The translations under genes were made by a program, and so were the position numbers. Below are positions 39,631 through 50,823 of a stretch of DNA of 64,000 nucleotides, in pieces. The first letter of the stretch is position 1. Every line of letters begins with the position of its first letter. This stretch comes from Nereocystis luetkeana (taxonomy: Eukaryota; Sar; Phaeophyceae; Laminariales; Laminariaceae): assembly GCA_031213475.1 (NCBI GenBank), contig JARUPZ010000024.1, positions 8,559,324 through 8,623,323 of the forward strand. Reading direction: 5' to 3'. The notes under the pieces were generated by a model that was not told where the DNA came from, ran no database searches, and was given only the letters and a program-made list of their open reading frames with translations.

Positions 39631-40782
39631 CGGAGAGGGGGGGGGGTATAGGGAAGGTAGAGGAGAAGCGGAAGCCGGAGGAACGCAAAGTAGCGGTGGA
39701 GAGAGAGGCGTAGGGAGAGAAAAGAGCCAAAGAAGTGGAGACAGAGGAACAGAGAATGACAGGAGGCATCAGACACCAAACGGCGAGACTCCGGCTGGAG
39801 GATCTCCCAGGTCGCAGGGGAGGACAACAGGGAACGAGACGCACCCCCGGGCCTTCATTGGCAACACCACAGGTGGAGTGGCGTGCGGGGGTTGCGGTGT
39901 AACACTTCAGCTAGGGCACCGGGCGGTACGTTTTCCATGTGGGCAGGGGCGCCACATGCTCCACGCTCGTTGTGTGCTAGAGGCCCTAGGGAAAGGCACG
40001 GCACCGGCACCACTCCGCTGTCCAGACGCCGACTGCGGAGCCCGGTATCCCAGACGGGACGCACTGGAGGCAGCTGTCCCAGCTGACCCGGATCTTTACA
40101 ATCGGGCGGCGCGGATGGGAGGGGGGACCATAGGTGACGAGGACCTACGCAGCCAGGGGCTTTGGTACGGATAGGACCAAAACAGCCTGGGCATAGGGCC
40201 ACCACTCGATGCTGTTTCCTTGGAGTACCTGGGGCAACGTTTCGCAACCGGGACGACAGTACAGCCGCAGCTGGCAGGAGCACATGCGCGCTTGAGCGTC
40301 CACGCCCTTGGCCCCCTCAACCACGCTATGGGAGAGCACCGGCCGAACCAGGACTCGGCGACACCGAACTCGCTCCTGCGGGCGATAAGGTTATGGTACC
40401 TCATGCCAGCCCTGCTCCACTCACCGGACGGCCGGATAAAGAGGCGACAGAGGTTCACGCTGGTAGAGACCAGGGACAAAGTGCTCCTGCTCCCATGGCT
40501 GATAGCGTACACCAGGAGAGAGGGCTTGAGACAGCGGGGTACCGCCCAGGAAGCTTCGGAAGAGGCGAAACTTGAACGAGCGTCGTCGCTGTGTCGCCAC
40601 GCGGGAGGGGTCAAAGCGGCAGCACGCAACCTTCTGGCAGAACCACGATCAGCGGGGAACGAGGAAACGGGGAACACATTGATGGCCAAGTTTCCCCCCG
40701 AAGACCATGCCGCCGTGTCCACGACGCCGGCGGCCGTAGTGCTAGCGAGCGGCACCGAGGTGGAAGATGGAAACGCCCCCCC
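39584..40782 (+). pseudogene. Retrotransposon frame: second RING-like finger and RT lead-in
   Basis: One frame broken by TAG at 40,172. CGGCGVTLQLGHRAVRFPC, GQGRHMLHARCVLEAL and LRCPDADCG form a C-x2-C, C, H-x2-C, C-x4-C pattern. After the stop, LLRAIRLWYLMPALLHSPDG and RIKRRQRFTLVETRD give the helical segment that leads into the reverse transcriptase. True sequence ends at about GNAPP (40,783); what follows is inverted material read on the wrong strand. Confidence 0.7.
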
Positions 40783-41935
40783 GATAGTTCGAGGATTTTC
40801 TCGTACGCCCACTGGGCCCCGTTGTCTGCTCTTTTATATGCTTCGAGGGACAACCCCGGGTCCAGAGCCCTTTCGAGGTAACTCGTCCGTTTCCCGAGAG
40901 ATTCGACGGTGATGAGGGCCGCCGCCTGTTTGTCGGGTATGTTAGCGAGGCAGCGCGCAAGATGGTCCGCGCCCCCACCCCTCACTACTTCCATTGCTCG
41001 CCCCCGCACGTACACTTCCGTGCTCCCACCACCGTCACCCCTCCTTCGTCTACAATGCGGACCTCAACGCTTTCAAGGAGCGAAATCTCTCCATCGTCGG
41101 TGCGTGCCCTTTTGGTGGTAGTACCACTGTTTTGGTGGCGTTGACCACAATGCCGATGTCATCTAGCTCTCGTCGGAGGAAGGCGGATGCTCTAATCGTG
41201 TTGGCCGTGATCCCTGTATAGCCGAGAGAGACATCGTCCATGCACGCGAAGGCTTCCACTCCTTCTCTCTCGAATTCCGGCCGGAATCGCTTCAGCCCCG
41301 GTCGTAACGCCAGGCAAAACATTGCTGGTCCCATGGGGTCCCCTTGCTGGACACCACTGGGGCAAGCGATCGTCCTGATCTCTCCTGAGTCCATCCGGAA
41401 AAACACGTCGGCTGGTTTTGTGCTGTAGCACTTAGCCACTAAAGACGTGAGCGCTGGCACGCATTTTGCCACCTCTTCTAGCACCACCGTTCGTGAGAAC
41501 GAGCCAGTTGCCCGTCTCGTGTAGCATCCTAGCCCTCAATCCCACATGCTCCACTCCTCCGGGTACGGCGACCCCAAACTGCCTCACTTCTCGGTTTACC
41601 TTCTCCAACCGCGGCCGCCATTGTCGCATAGCCCCTGCGGTGATGACCCTCCTCCATGTCATACCCACGCAGACCGGCCGGCACTTTTCCCCCAACGCAG
41701 TGAGGCTCGCCTGCGGGAAGAGCTGCCAGAACTCTGATGGGAACGCGTCCGGCTCATCGACGATTCTCCGCCAGAAGGCTGTCATACCACTTCCGAACTC
41801 CTCTCTGCCGATATCGGTTTGAATGATGGATTGTAGAGGAGCAAATCGTTGGCCGTCGTTTCCGGGGCCTGAGAGGGCGCTCCGGGAGTTGATGACGTCG
41901 AAGAGCACCTCGGAGGCGTGCTCATCGTTAGGGGA
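40783..41935 (-). pseudogene. Inverted reverse transcriptase core
   Basis: On the minus strand, starting near 41,929: VLFDVINSRSALSGPGNDGQ, then KCRPVCVGMTWRRVITAGAM, FGVAVPGGVEHVGLRARM (fingers), then in another frame GVQQGDPMGPAMFCLAL (motif B), AFACMDDVSLGYTG (motif C) and VVNATKTVVLPP (motif D), then a thumb-like SLGKRTSYLERALDPG ending KILELSG near 40,785. The expected motif A between WLVLT and VVLEEVAK is deleted and the frame changes there (about 41,480-41,495). The flanking parts of the element on both sides are in plus orientation. Confidence 0.85.
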
Positions 41936-43330
41936 CTACTGTTCCAGGAGGGGTGCCCGGATAGTCGGCTGACTCTCAAACCTTACCAGCAAGCCCAAGC
42001 ACGCCTCTCTACGGGAGCGGGAGGGTTAGGGCTGCCGTCGACAGGAGCAAGGAGAATGTTGGCATCCATCGGGAGCAGGGTGGGGACCTTGCCGGAGGCC
42101 CTAGCAGACCTCACAGGCATGATAGGCGATAAGTTGAGGAGGGGGCTCCCAGAATCGAGCATCATTGCTCAGCTGGGAGACAACTTGCGGGAGATTTAGG
42201 GACACATGGGGCGTGTCACAGGAAGCGACGGCGGGCATTGTCCCCGAATCTTGGTTAGGATGGGGTCTAGGCGCAGAGGGAGACAGGGCCCCAAGACCCC
42301 CAGAGACCGACAAGCTGGCTGCACACGACGTCATAACCACGAACTCACGCAAAGTCCAACAGACGTTGGGCAAGTTGGTAAACCAACGTCGGCCCGCAGC
42401 CCACGCTGCCTCGCTGGAGGAGCTCCCGAGACAGCACGCCCCCCCGGGCCGGGCGACCCGATGGGTGGGGCCGAAACCATTGCCCTCGCCAAGGCTCGCT
42501 ATAGGAGCCCGCAGGGGGCAGGAGCTACGGCATGCCTTCGGGCGAGACCAACGGACTCACTCCGGGTCATACCCGCAGAAGGGTTTTTGGGCATGGGAAG
42601 GCGGTTCATTGGGGTAGAGGAACACGTGGCAGTGGGGTGCCCCTGCTGCGATGCAGTGGACATGGACACTCGCCACGCGCGCATCTATCTGCCTCAGAGC
42701 AGGGGCGCAGGTAAATCAACACCAACCGCTCGTCCACGCGATGTCCCGAACGTTGAAGCGGCAGGAACTTCCATACCAAGTGGAAAGTGGCGAACCGTTC
42801 ACCGCAGATCGATCTGCGGATGGTCGTCAGGAGAGGTGGTCCCCGGGATGATCCTAATAGAGATTATAGGGAGAAGTCCATCCTGATGGACGTCACCTAT
42901 GCGGACTCTCAAGCGCAGATACACCTGCGAGGAGGCAGTGTAGATCAAGATGGATCAGCTGCCTCTACCTCCGAGGCGCGCAAGCGCTAACACTACGCTC
43001 GTCCGGGACATGTGTCTTTTGACGAACGGACTCACTAACTTGCCACTTTAGCAGTGGAAAGCTTTGGGCGTCTCGGGGTAGAGGGCAGTAAGTTCATCGA
43101 CCAGCTGGCTGCTTGTGTAGTGGGGGGGGGGGATGGTGGGTCGATGGGAAGGAAAATATTGGTGAAGGGAGGCCTACTCCAAATCGTCTCGGTGACTACA
43201 CAGGTCACCATTTCGAGGAGGGTATCACGATGTAGACTCCACCTTAGGGTTCGTCAGGAATCGAGAAGGAACAGGGGGGGAGGAGATGACAGACCCACAC
43301 CGATGGCGAGGGGATGGAGCTTAGATGCGG
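41936..43330 (+). pseudogene. Retrotransposon C-terminal part: Cys/His cluster and nuclease-like region
   Basis: Plus-strand reading resumes with LTLKPYQQAQARLSTGAGGL and GDKLRRGLPESSIIAQLG, then shifts frame three or four times: DTWGVSQEATAGIVPESW; GCPCCDAVDMDTRHAR followed in another frame by a further Cys (zinc-cluster-like); GIP-type linker; KSILMDVTYADSQAQIHLRG and ESFGRLGVEGSKFIDQLAA. The D-V-T strand followed by A..K..HYA resembles the PD-(D/E)XK-type end domains of some non-LTR elements; this is inference. It is too frame-shifted to be functional. Confidence 0.65.
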
Positions 43331-43524
43331 CTTAGGATTAAAGAGTAGAAGTAACGAGTACACAGTAGGATGCAGGAGGGAGCAAAGACAACACATGGTG
43401 TATCGTAGATAAAACATGAAAGGAAGTAGGTATAGAAGGTAGATATACTTGGGTGTATGGGTTTCCTTCGTATACAATACGGAGATTTCTTCTTTCAGGA
43501 ATGTTTTTATTGATCAACGTGAAA

Positions 43525-44124
43525 TATCATGCTGTACATTGTCGGATAGCAAGCCCAATAATAATAATAATAGTAATAATAATAGTAATAATAATAGTAA
43601 TAATAATAGCAATATTATTATTTGGTATTAATACTCGTCAAACTTTTCTGGGCATTTGTTTTTCATGGTGCGGGTGCTGTGCCGCAAAAAGCAATCCACT
43701 GCTGTTGTACTGTAAAATACCTGCTATAGTATGCGAATGGAAACGCGAAGTACAAGAGTTTTCTTTCAGCTCGTGCGACGATAGACGCTCGATCTCGACA
43801 TAGACTCTGCCCACAGCCAATCCACTTGGTGGCGGGCAAGATCAACTAGTATAGATGACGAGCTCGAAGAAATCAGGTGGATCCATGTTCTAGGGGGCAA
43901 GAGCCTGCCGGCGGCGTCCTACGGTATCCTCCTAAACCTGAAAAGAAAAATGCCATTCGAGACGGGCATTTTTTTTTCATAGTGCGGGTGCTGTGCCCCA
44001 AAAAGTAATCCACTGCTGTTGTACTGTAAAAGACCTGCTATAGTATGTGAATGGAAACGCGAAGTACAAAAACTTTTATTTCAGCTCGTGCGACGATAGA
44101 CGCTCGATCTCGGCATAGACTCAG

Positions 44125-44166
<42 letters not shown>

Positions 44167-45141
44167 ATACTACTACTTAACCGGTTGCACAGCAAGCAAT
44201 ACAGCGGGTTTTCTTGATACTTGACACAATAAGGCCATCCGTCAACAGCCACCAATAGGTTGTGGTCCATCGGTAGTAGTAGTGTGTTCGGGAACAATTG
44301 TTTTTTATCATACGATACATACATGCGCACTTTTCCGACCAAGCACATACATACAACAAGCAGTATACTCGTCACAATATTATTTGAATAAATCAGGTGG
44401 ATCCATGTTCTAGGGAGCAAGAGCTTGCCGGCGTCGTCCTACGGTATCCTCCCAAACCTGGATAAAAAACCATTTTTTGCCATTCGAGACGGATGCATTT
44501 AGAGTTTTTTTTCATCTATTTTGTGCACACCAGCAGCCAACTGTTGTTTATCATACGACATGCCCACTTTTCCGGCGAAGCACATACAACAGTAACTCGT
44601 AATAACATTATTTGTTAGTCGAAAAGCTATTCTATGCTTTTTTTTCCATAGTGCGGGTGCTGCGCCGCAAAAAGTAATCCACTGCTGTTATTCTGTAAAA
44701 GACCTGCTATAGTATGGGAATGGAAACGCGAAGTAAGTACAAAAGTTTTCGTTCAGCTCGTGCGACGATAGACGCTCGATCTCGACATAGACTCAGCCCA
44801 CGGCCAACCCGCTTGGCGGCGGGCAAGATCAACTAGCATAGATGAAGGGCTTGAAGAAATCAGGTGCATCCATGTTCTACGGGGCAAGAGCTTGCCGGCG
44901 GCGTCCTACGGTATCCTCCCAAACCTGAAAAAAAAAAAAATTTTGCCATTCGAGACGGATGCATTTTTTTTTCATAGGGCGGGTGCTGTGCCGCAAAAAG
45001 TAATCCACTGCTGTTGTACCACTCACTGTAAAAGACCTGCTATAGTATGCGAATGGAAATTCGGTTTTTATTGGAATGACATCTACGCTATATTGTCGGA
45101 AGGCAAGCATAGTAATGATAATAGCAATAACAATATTATTA

Positions 45142-45192
<51 letters not shown>

Positions 45193-45201
45193 TTAACAAT
45201 G

Positions 45202-45252
<51 letters not shown>

Positions 45253-45640
45253 TAATAATAATCATAATAATAATCATAATAATAATCATAATAATAATCA
45301 TAATAATAATAATAATAATATTAATAATAACAATAGTAATATTATTAATGAAAACGCGAAGTACAAACTTTTATTTCAGCTCTTGCGACGATAGACGCTC
45401 GATCTCGACATAGTCTCAGCCCACGGCCAACCAGCTCGGTGGCGGGCAAGGTTAACTAGTATAGATGACGGGCTCGAAGAAATCAGGTGGATCCATGTGC
45501 TAGGGGGCAAGAGCTTGCCGGCGGCGTCCAACGGTATCCTCCCAAACCTGAAAAAAAAAAACATTTTTTGTTATTCGAGACGGATACAGTAGTACCCGTC
45601 GAGTTTTTTTATCTATTTTGTGCTCACCAGCAGCCAATGC
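43525..45640 (-). repeat. Array of family E copies with AAT and TAC microsatellites
   Basis: At least five copies of the block GACGATAGACGCTCGATCTC, CTTGGTGGCGGGCAAGATCA, ATCAGGTGGATCCATGTTCT, GCCGGCGGCGTCCTACGGTA and TTTTGCCATTCGAGACGGAT (near 43,780, 44,090, 44,390, 44,760 and 45,380). Between them are GTGCGGGTGCTGTGCCGCAA blocks and microsatellites: AAT at 43,558-43,620 and 45,110-45,350, TAC at 44,126-44,174. Confidence 0.75.
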
Positions 45641-45885
45641 GCTGCACTGAGCGTAGGACCCAAGCGTCTGAGCCAACTCTGACTGCCTTTCTTTCTTCTG
45701 GCGGCGGAGAGACGTGCCGAGTCAACTCGTCTTGGTATCTTGTACTTCACAATGTGATTGATGCTGCTGCTGCTGGTAGTGGTGTTGCTGCTGTGCCGCT
45801 GCTGCTGTAGTCTATACGAGTACGTATCCACCGAGAGGTGCGCACCGAGTGCGCTTCTCTTGGTCTCCAGGCCCAAACCCGCACG
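45640..45885 (+). repeat. Family F segment
   Basis: Shares GAGCGTAGGACCCAAGCGT, TGACTGCCT, TCTTGGTAT, CTGCTGCTG and TCTCTTGGTCTCCAGGCCC with 5,810-6,060, but here lies outside any inverted-end element. Confidence 0.7.
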
Positions 45886-45934
45886 GTGGTATGGGACATG
45901 GGATATGCTGGTATGGTATATGGGGAAAACACCA

Positions 45935-46085
45935 TGTGGTATGGTATGTGTTGACGGTATGGTACGGGAAAAACACAGTACCGGGTATATGGTATGGCAC
46001 GTTTGCGGTATGGTATGGTATGTGTTGACGGTATGGTACGGGAAAAACACAGTATATGGTATGGTACGTTTGCGGTATATGGTAC
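45935..46085 (+). repeat. Two ~73-bp tandem units (GGTATGGTA-rich)
   Basis: GGTATGTGTTGACGGTATGG, TACGGGAAAAACACAGTA and GTATGG[C/T]ACGTTTGCGGTAT occur twice in succession; a third, partial unit precedes them. Confidence 0.8.
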
Positions 46086-47659
46086 CATGGTACGGGGTCG
46101 TGGATGTATTTCACGGCTAAATTTGCCTGGTGGTATGGTATGTTTCAGTATAATATAAGGTCCGTCAGGGTCGAATGCGTCGTACGAATATCATATGTAA
46201 CGAGCTTATATATCGGCCATTGGAAAGTGTTCGAAAATATAAGTCTTGCGGACAGATGGACAGACAGACAGATTTGCATTTTGATTTACCAAAGCAGAGA
46301 CTCAGTTCTACAAACTGAGAATATCCGAGCTGTCGAGTCAACTCGCCTCATATGGAGCTACTTCTAACGAATGACATTGATTGGTGGGCACACATTACCC
46401 CGATATCCCAATATCCTACTACCAGAATCCCTTTCCAGCATGGAACTCCTCAACCTACGATTGACCTTATGGGTCGTGTTACACTTGTGTACGATCTCAT
46501 CAAGCGTCTCTATTAATAGTTAAAGCTTGAAGCGGTACGAATAGTACCACCAAATCAACGTGCTGCGTGCGTCTCGTGCAGCTCCTCATCAGGTATTAGT
46601 TCATTGCGGTGCGGACACATCTGCCCCTTATCCCCTACCCTTACAGGCCGGGCCGTTAGGTGTGGCTCTGATGCTGTAGCCGTCATTTATTTGTGCTCGT
46701 TTTTTTTTTCAGGCATTTTGTACTACAGAGTACTACCACACATTTATGTGAGAATGTACCGACAGCTACCGCTAAACCGTCAAATGTCGAAACCGCTCGT
46801 AACAACCGCTACCCAACAAGCTTGCAAAAACATAGGGTTTCCACTAACATATGGAGGCCTTCTCCACCAGGGGCTAACACAAAATATCAAAATCGCAAAA
46901 AACTGCCAACCGCACGTGATTTTGAGAACTGCTAAGAACCCGGTTCCAGCATTACCCTGCGTTTGTTTTCCTCTGCAGTCCCAAAGAGGCTTGACGTAGC
47001 ACCAATAGGGCGAGTATTTCTAACGGAGGGTCCGGCAGGAAATTTCGAGGATTTTGTGGCTCAGTTATATATAGTGCGAGGAGGCAAATCATGGTTCGCA
47101 GCTCGGAACGTTCACAGTGAAGGAGGCCTGTTTCTGGCCCGTTTTGGGTCCGGGTTGGCGTCAGGGTTGTGCTATACTTGTAGGGTTATATGGCTGGATT
47201 GGGTCTACTCCCGTACCATGATCCCACCACAAATTTCGTGCTAGCTCGCAATCAATAACGCACATCCCAATCTCTGGAAGATCCTACCGGACACGGTGTT
47301 ACGCGCCCTCGATGACGCCTCTCCTGAGAAACCTAGGCTATTAACAGGAGCACCGACGGCCGTTAAAGGATGGAAAAAACGAGTCCCCCGAAATCGTACC
47401 AATGTCCGTAACTCAAGTTTCGAAGCCACCAGCACATCATAACCCAAAGATTCCAAGAAACCAAGAGGGTGTTCGCGAAAAAAAATGTTGGGTGGGTTGA
47501 GTTTCTCATTGCCTGTTTCCTACCGTTTATAATAGCAATCCCAACGCACGAAAAAATACTCTGTACTTGTCGTGGGGGGAAAAAGACTCAAAATTACGTT
47601 TTTTCACCTATTGATATACCTGGTATATATACCTGGTATATATTTTCATTTCTTTCACT
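46086..47659. other. Unrecognised stretch with protein-like islands
   Basis: Two plus-strand islands follow good pyrimidine-AG sites: after TTTTTTTTTTCAG at 46,712 (ILYYRVLPHIYVRMYRQLPL) and after TTTTCCTCTGCAG at 46,979 (PKRLDVAPIGRVFLTEGPAG then FEDFVAQLYIVRGGKSW). They lie in different frames, no family is recognised, and no donors pair them convincingly. It may be a gene fragment or an unknown transposon. Confidence 0.3.
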
Positions 47660-47957
47660 CGTCACTTTCAATTTCCAGTTTAGGAGGTTTTACCCTCAGC
47701 GGTCTTCTAGAGAAGCCAGCCGTGGTCCCTTCTGCCCCCCGGTTCGTGCCTCCATTTTTTGTCGCGCATAGATAGGGTTCAGCGTTCCCACTGCTCGTCG
47801 ATTTTCATCGAATGTTGCTAACTCACGCTCTCGATCGCGTTTTCCGCTAATCAACTGTGCAAGAAAACGTCCGAACGAGTATGCGCTCGGTGAGACTCGA
47901 ACCCACGAAATTGATCTTAGTAGGCACGTGGACCACCTACCGAGCCACCGGGGTTGG
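47660..47957 (-). repeat. SINE2, intact copy
   Basis: On the minus strand the head at 47,955 to 47,888 has an A box (TGGCTCGGTAGGTGG) and a B box (GGTTCGAGTCTC) 40-odd bases apart, followed by a body with CGATGAAAATCGACGAGCAG and GCGCGACAAAAAATGGAGGC. It shows the sequence before the insertions seen at 9,058 and 9,291. Confidence 0.75.
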
Positions 47958-49789
47958 GTAACTCTGGAATTGGTCAGCAAAAGGAGCAACTTCTGATTCA
48001 CCGGTTTAGTTAACCAATCAGCTCCTTATGTTTGTTGATTTCAAACATTTGTACAACCAAACCAGCGTCGATTATCGCGAACACCCTACGTACGTACTAC
48101 AGAGTAGCTACTACTGTACGTACTACTGTAAGTACGAAACGTCAAGATTCGGAAACACTGAAGGCGAAGAGCAACAATATCCCACGGGCCAAAGCTCTTA
48201 AACACCCCGAAGATAGGCAAGCCCAGGTTAGGATCAAAGATCCAATATCCCGAAGATCCAATACCCCATAAATACGACATCCAAAAGATCCATTGTATCA
48301 GGTATCAAAGACCCCACATCCACACACCCTACATATCCCATAATAGCCCAAAGACCTAATATATCATACCAGGTAGATCAAATATTCCCAAGATACTGAC
48401 AGTACGATCGGCCAGGAGGCCCGAAAATAGTAGGTCAAGGAGCGCCTCCGAGTGTGCCAAAAGTAAATCTCCACAAAATAAAACAAAAGCGAGCACGTGG
48501 AGGGTGGGTCCTCTTGCCCTACTCTCCCGAGGGCAAAATAAACAGCTTTCTCTGCACGCATGTAACCATTAATACGAACGTGGTCGCTCGCAGTAGTCGT
48601 ACGAAGAAAGCTTTTTTTTCAACACTACTCTGTTACTGACTGTAGTACCAGTAATACTGCACTATTAGTATTGCCTCGGGGAGTGCTTTCCACTAAAAAA
48701 AGTGCGCCATCGCTCCTGTCAATCGCTGTTGCTGTTGCCCCTCACGCCACTAGCTTTTTATTCCGGGGTGTATACCGGAGAGGGTATGTACCAGGATGTA
48801 TGCACGCCATGGTATGGTATACCAGGTAGTTGGTATACCATACCGGGGGTACCGCGGTACGTCATCACATGGGTGATAAGTCATATGACAACACACACCC
48901 CTGGGACGTTTTATGGCCGAGCCGAAGTGATCGAAACAGACGGGGGGTTGGGAGGGAGGGGGGGGGGTACTACAGTAATAGCCTACTAGCACACACGACC
49001 GACCCAGAGGGGTCGCTTTGGATAGGTATCGTCGAGATTTTTTCCCCATAATACACGCATCGCTCGGCGTTTGCACTCTCTCCCCTATAGCATCCCATTC
49101 GTCCGAGGGGGAAATGTTGTTGACCTACCACATCGCACGGACGGTGGGCTATCTCACTCATCACATGTGCTAACACGGAATGCACGAGGGTGGGATCGAG
49201 GTAGTTTTACCATACCATGGTGAATAAACACCAGAGTATACACCGGGTAGTTCCATCCTACCAGGCAGGGTAGATAGTGGGCAATCACCACTATAATACC
49301 AGGTACTTACCATTTTATACCAAGGTATACGCCAGGTAGGTGATCGAGTCAGCGTTGGCAATCGTTCAATCCAACGATGATTTTTCACCAAACACTTCCG
49401 CAATATAACACACACTAACATCAGTGTACTCGAAACCACGAGCCCCACCACAACTCCCGAGGACAGCATACCCGCTGCCAACAACGCATTCTGTCACTCG
49501 TATAAAACCATAGAAGGTATGGAACAACACAGCAGTACCATTACGTACACATCCAATAAAAAACACTGCTCACGCACCAAAGAACGGGTACTTGTCGAGC
49601 ACCTCACGGAGGCACCGGCATCCACCAACAAACAAAAAACGCTTGCACACACCGGATAGCGCACGATCTAGATCATCTAGATCACGACCTAGTCTAGATA
49701 TTATGGTCTTCTTGTTTGCCGTTTTGATATGTTGTGCACAATCGGTATCGTACAGGGCCAACCAACCCAGGGAAGCACGTGCCAGGTCA
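47958..49789. other. No gene recognised
   Basis: Short arrays only: AAGATCCAATA-type words at 48,180-48,380 and TACCAGGTA/TACCATGG words at 48,790-48,860 and 49,205-49,335. No coding evidence. Confidence 0.45.
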
Positions 49790-50010
49790 TAGATCCCACA
49801 GATCACACAGATCATCCGGCTCCCAGTCGCCAACACGATCTATACTGTAGATCGTGCAGATCATGCGGCTCCCACCAGACAACATGATCTGCAGATCATA
49901 CAGATCATATGTCTCTCACCCGGCAACATGATATAGATGATACAGATCCTGTAACACGATCTGCCATGTATATATCATGTGGACAACACAGATCAAGGGT
50001 ATATCAGGGG
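49790..50010 (+). repeat. Family G: CAGATCATAC-type array
   Basis: CACAGATCA, CTGTAGATCGTGCAGATCAT, GCGGCTCCCACCAGACAACA and TGATCTGCAGATCATACAGA. Related to 55,730-55,830, 62,230-62,370 and, inverted, 28,875-29,160. Confidence 0.7.
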
Positions 50011-50379
50011 TATACCCGCCCAGGAAGACCTCCGGGAGATCACGATATAGGGGTGGATCGTATCTTGTCTTTCCCGACGAGTGAGTGCTTGTGCCACGCA
50101 ACAGGACGGGGGTGGCCGGGGGGGGGGGAGTAGTTGGCCAATCGAGAGGAAAAGGCGGACTTCACGGGTGCCTGTTGTCAAAATCTCTGCAAGCCTCTTC
50201 CAGAGACGCGTGCGGCGCGATCGCCCGTCCTATTGTCGTCGCCAACCGAGATAGCGGACACAAATCTGGTCCGTAGGGTCTGCGAGGGATTACCAGCCAT
50301 CAGCCATCAGCCATCAGTCGTAGCGCGAGCGTGAGGGTAAAGAGGGTAGGGTTGGGGGGGGGCACGTAGGGAGGAGGGG

Positions 50380-50593
50380 CGCGAAAGGGAGAAGGGAATT
50401 TAGTAGAGCCGTGATGAGCAGGCAGGGAGAAGGGAATTTAGTAGAGCAGTAATGAATCGGCAGGATTTCACGATTAGTAACTAATTGGGAAAGTCCCGTC
50501 AGCCAAAAACCAATTGACTATAGTCGGAAAGTCGGACTTAATTGGTAGGCCCCGTTAGCCCAAACTCTAACTGACGGTAGTCAGAAAGTCGGC
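50380..50593 (+). repeat. 40-bp duplicate and AGTCGGAAAGTCGG repeats
   Basis: GGGAGAAGGGAATTTAGTAG occurs at 50,387 and 50,427. Two degenerate units of CC(C/A)GT(C/T)AGCC..AACTGACGGTAGTCAG follow. Confidence 0.6.
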
Positions 50594-50702
50594 TATCACG
50601 GGGGACCAAAGTAAATAGGACCAATTATTATCAGAAAAAATACGTAAACCTATAGGTTTTATGTGTACCGTAGGTCCTATTTACTATGGTCCCCCGTGAT
50701 AG
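50594..50702. mobile_element. Family A palindromic element
   Basis: TATCACGGGGGACCAAAGTA to CTATGGTCCCCCGTGATAG, with a compensated CAC/GTG change in both ends. Confidence 0.85.
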
Positions 50703-50823
50703 CGCAGCTAGCCGTATGGCCCGCGGAGTTGCCGACTTGAGTCAGAGCGAGCGAGGCGAGCCAAATCGCCCCCTCTTCCCGACCGAGAGCGCTCCGTCCA
50801 CAAGTTACAAACTGTACAGTAGT

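Larger units (their letters stand above)
34090..43350 (+). mobile_element. Decayed non-LTR retrotransposon with RING-like modules
   Basis: The plus strand holds purine-rich 5' sequence, a long broken N-terminal frame with zinc-binding modules, the entry to a reverse transcriptase frame, and (after an inverted segment) the C-terminal part with a Cys/His cluster and a nuclease-like region. The reverse transcriptase carries GVQQGDPMGPAMFCLAL and an M-D-D active-site motif as in non-LTR elements; no LTR, protease or integrase is visible. In-frame stops at 36,833, 38,551 and 40,172, several frame changes, a 214-bp tandem duplication, an inversion and loss of motif A show it is dead. The boundaries are approximate: the left one is where family E text ends, the right one where coding similarity ends. 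No poly-A or target duplication was found. Confidence 0.8.

Noticed and set aside
38565..39844. Proline-rich minus-strand open frames of more than 300 codons
   Set aside because: They are the complement of the G/A-only tract in the retrotransposon; the plus frame joins RING-like and RT-related sequence and the minus frame shows no domain.
40096..40812. Minus-strand open frame of 238 codons
   Set aside because: It is antisense to the RT lead-in; only its start near 40,790-40,812 overlaps genuinely inverted sequence.
44892..45413. Asn/Ile-rich open frame of 173 codons
   Set aside because: It reads through the AAT microsatellite within family E; no independent evidence of coding.
47888..47955. 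tRNA gene on the minus strand
   Set aside because: A and B boxes are present, but the acceptor stem does not pair and the sequence continues into a shared SINE body; same for 18,675-18,746, 34,889-34,961 and 14-90.
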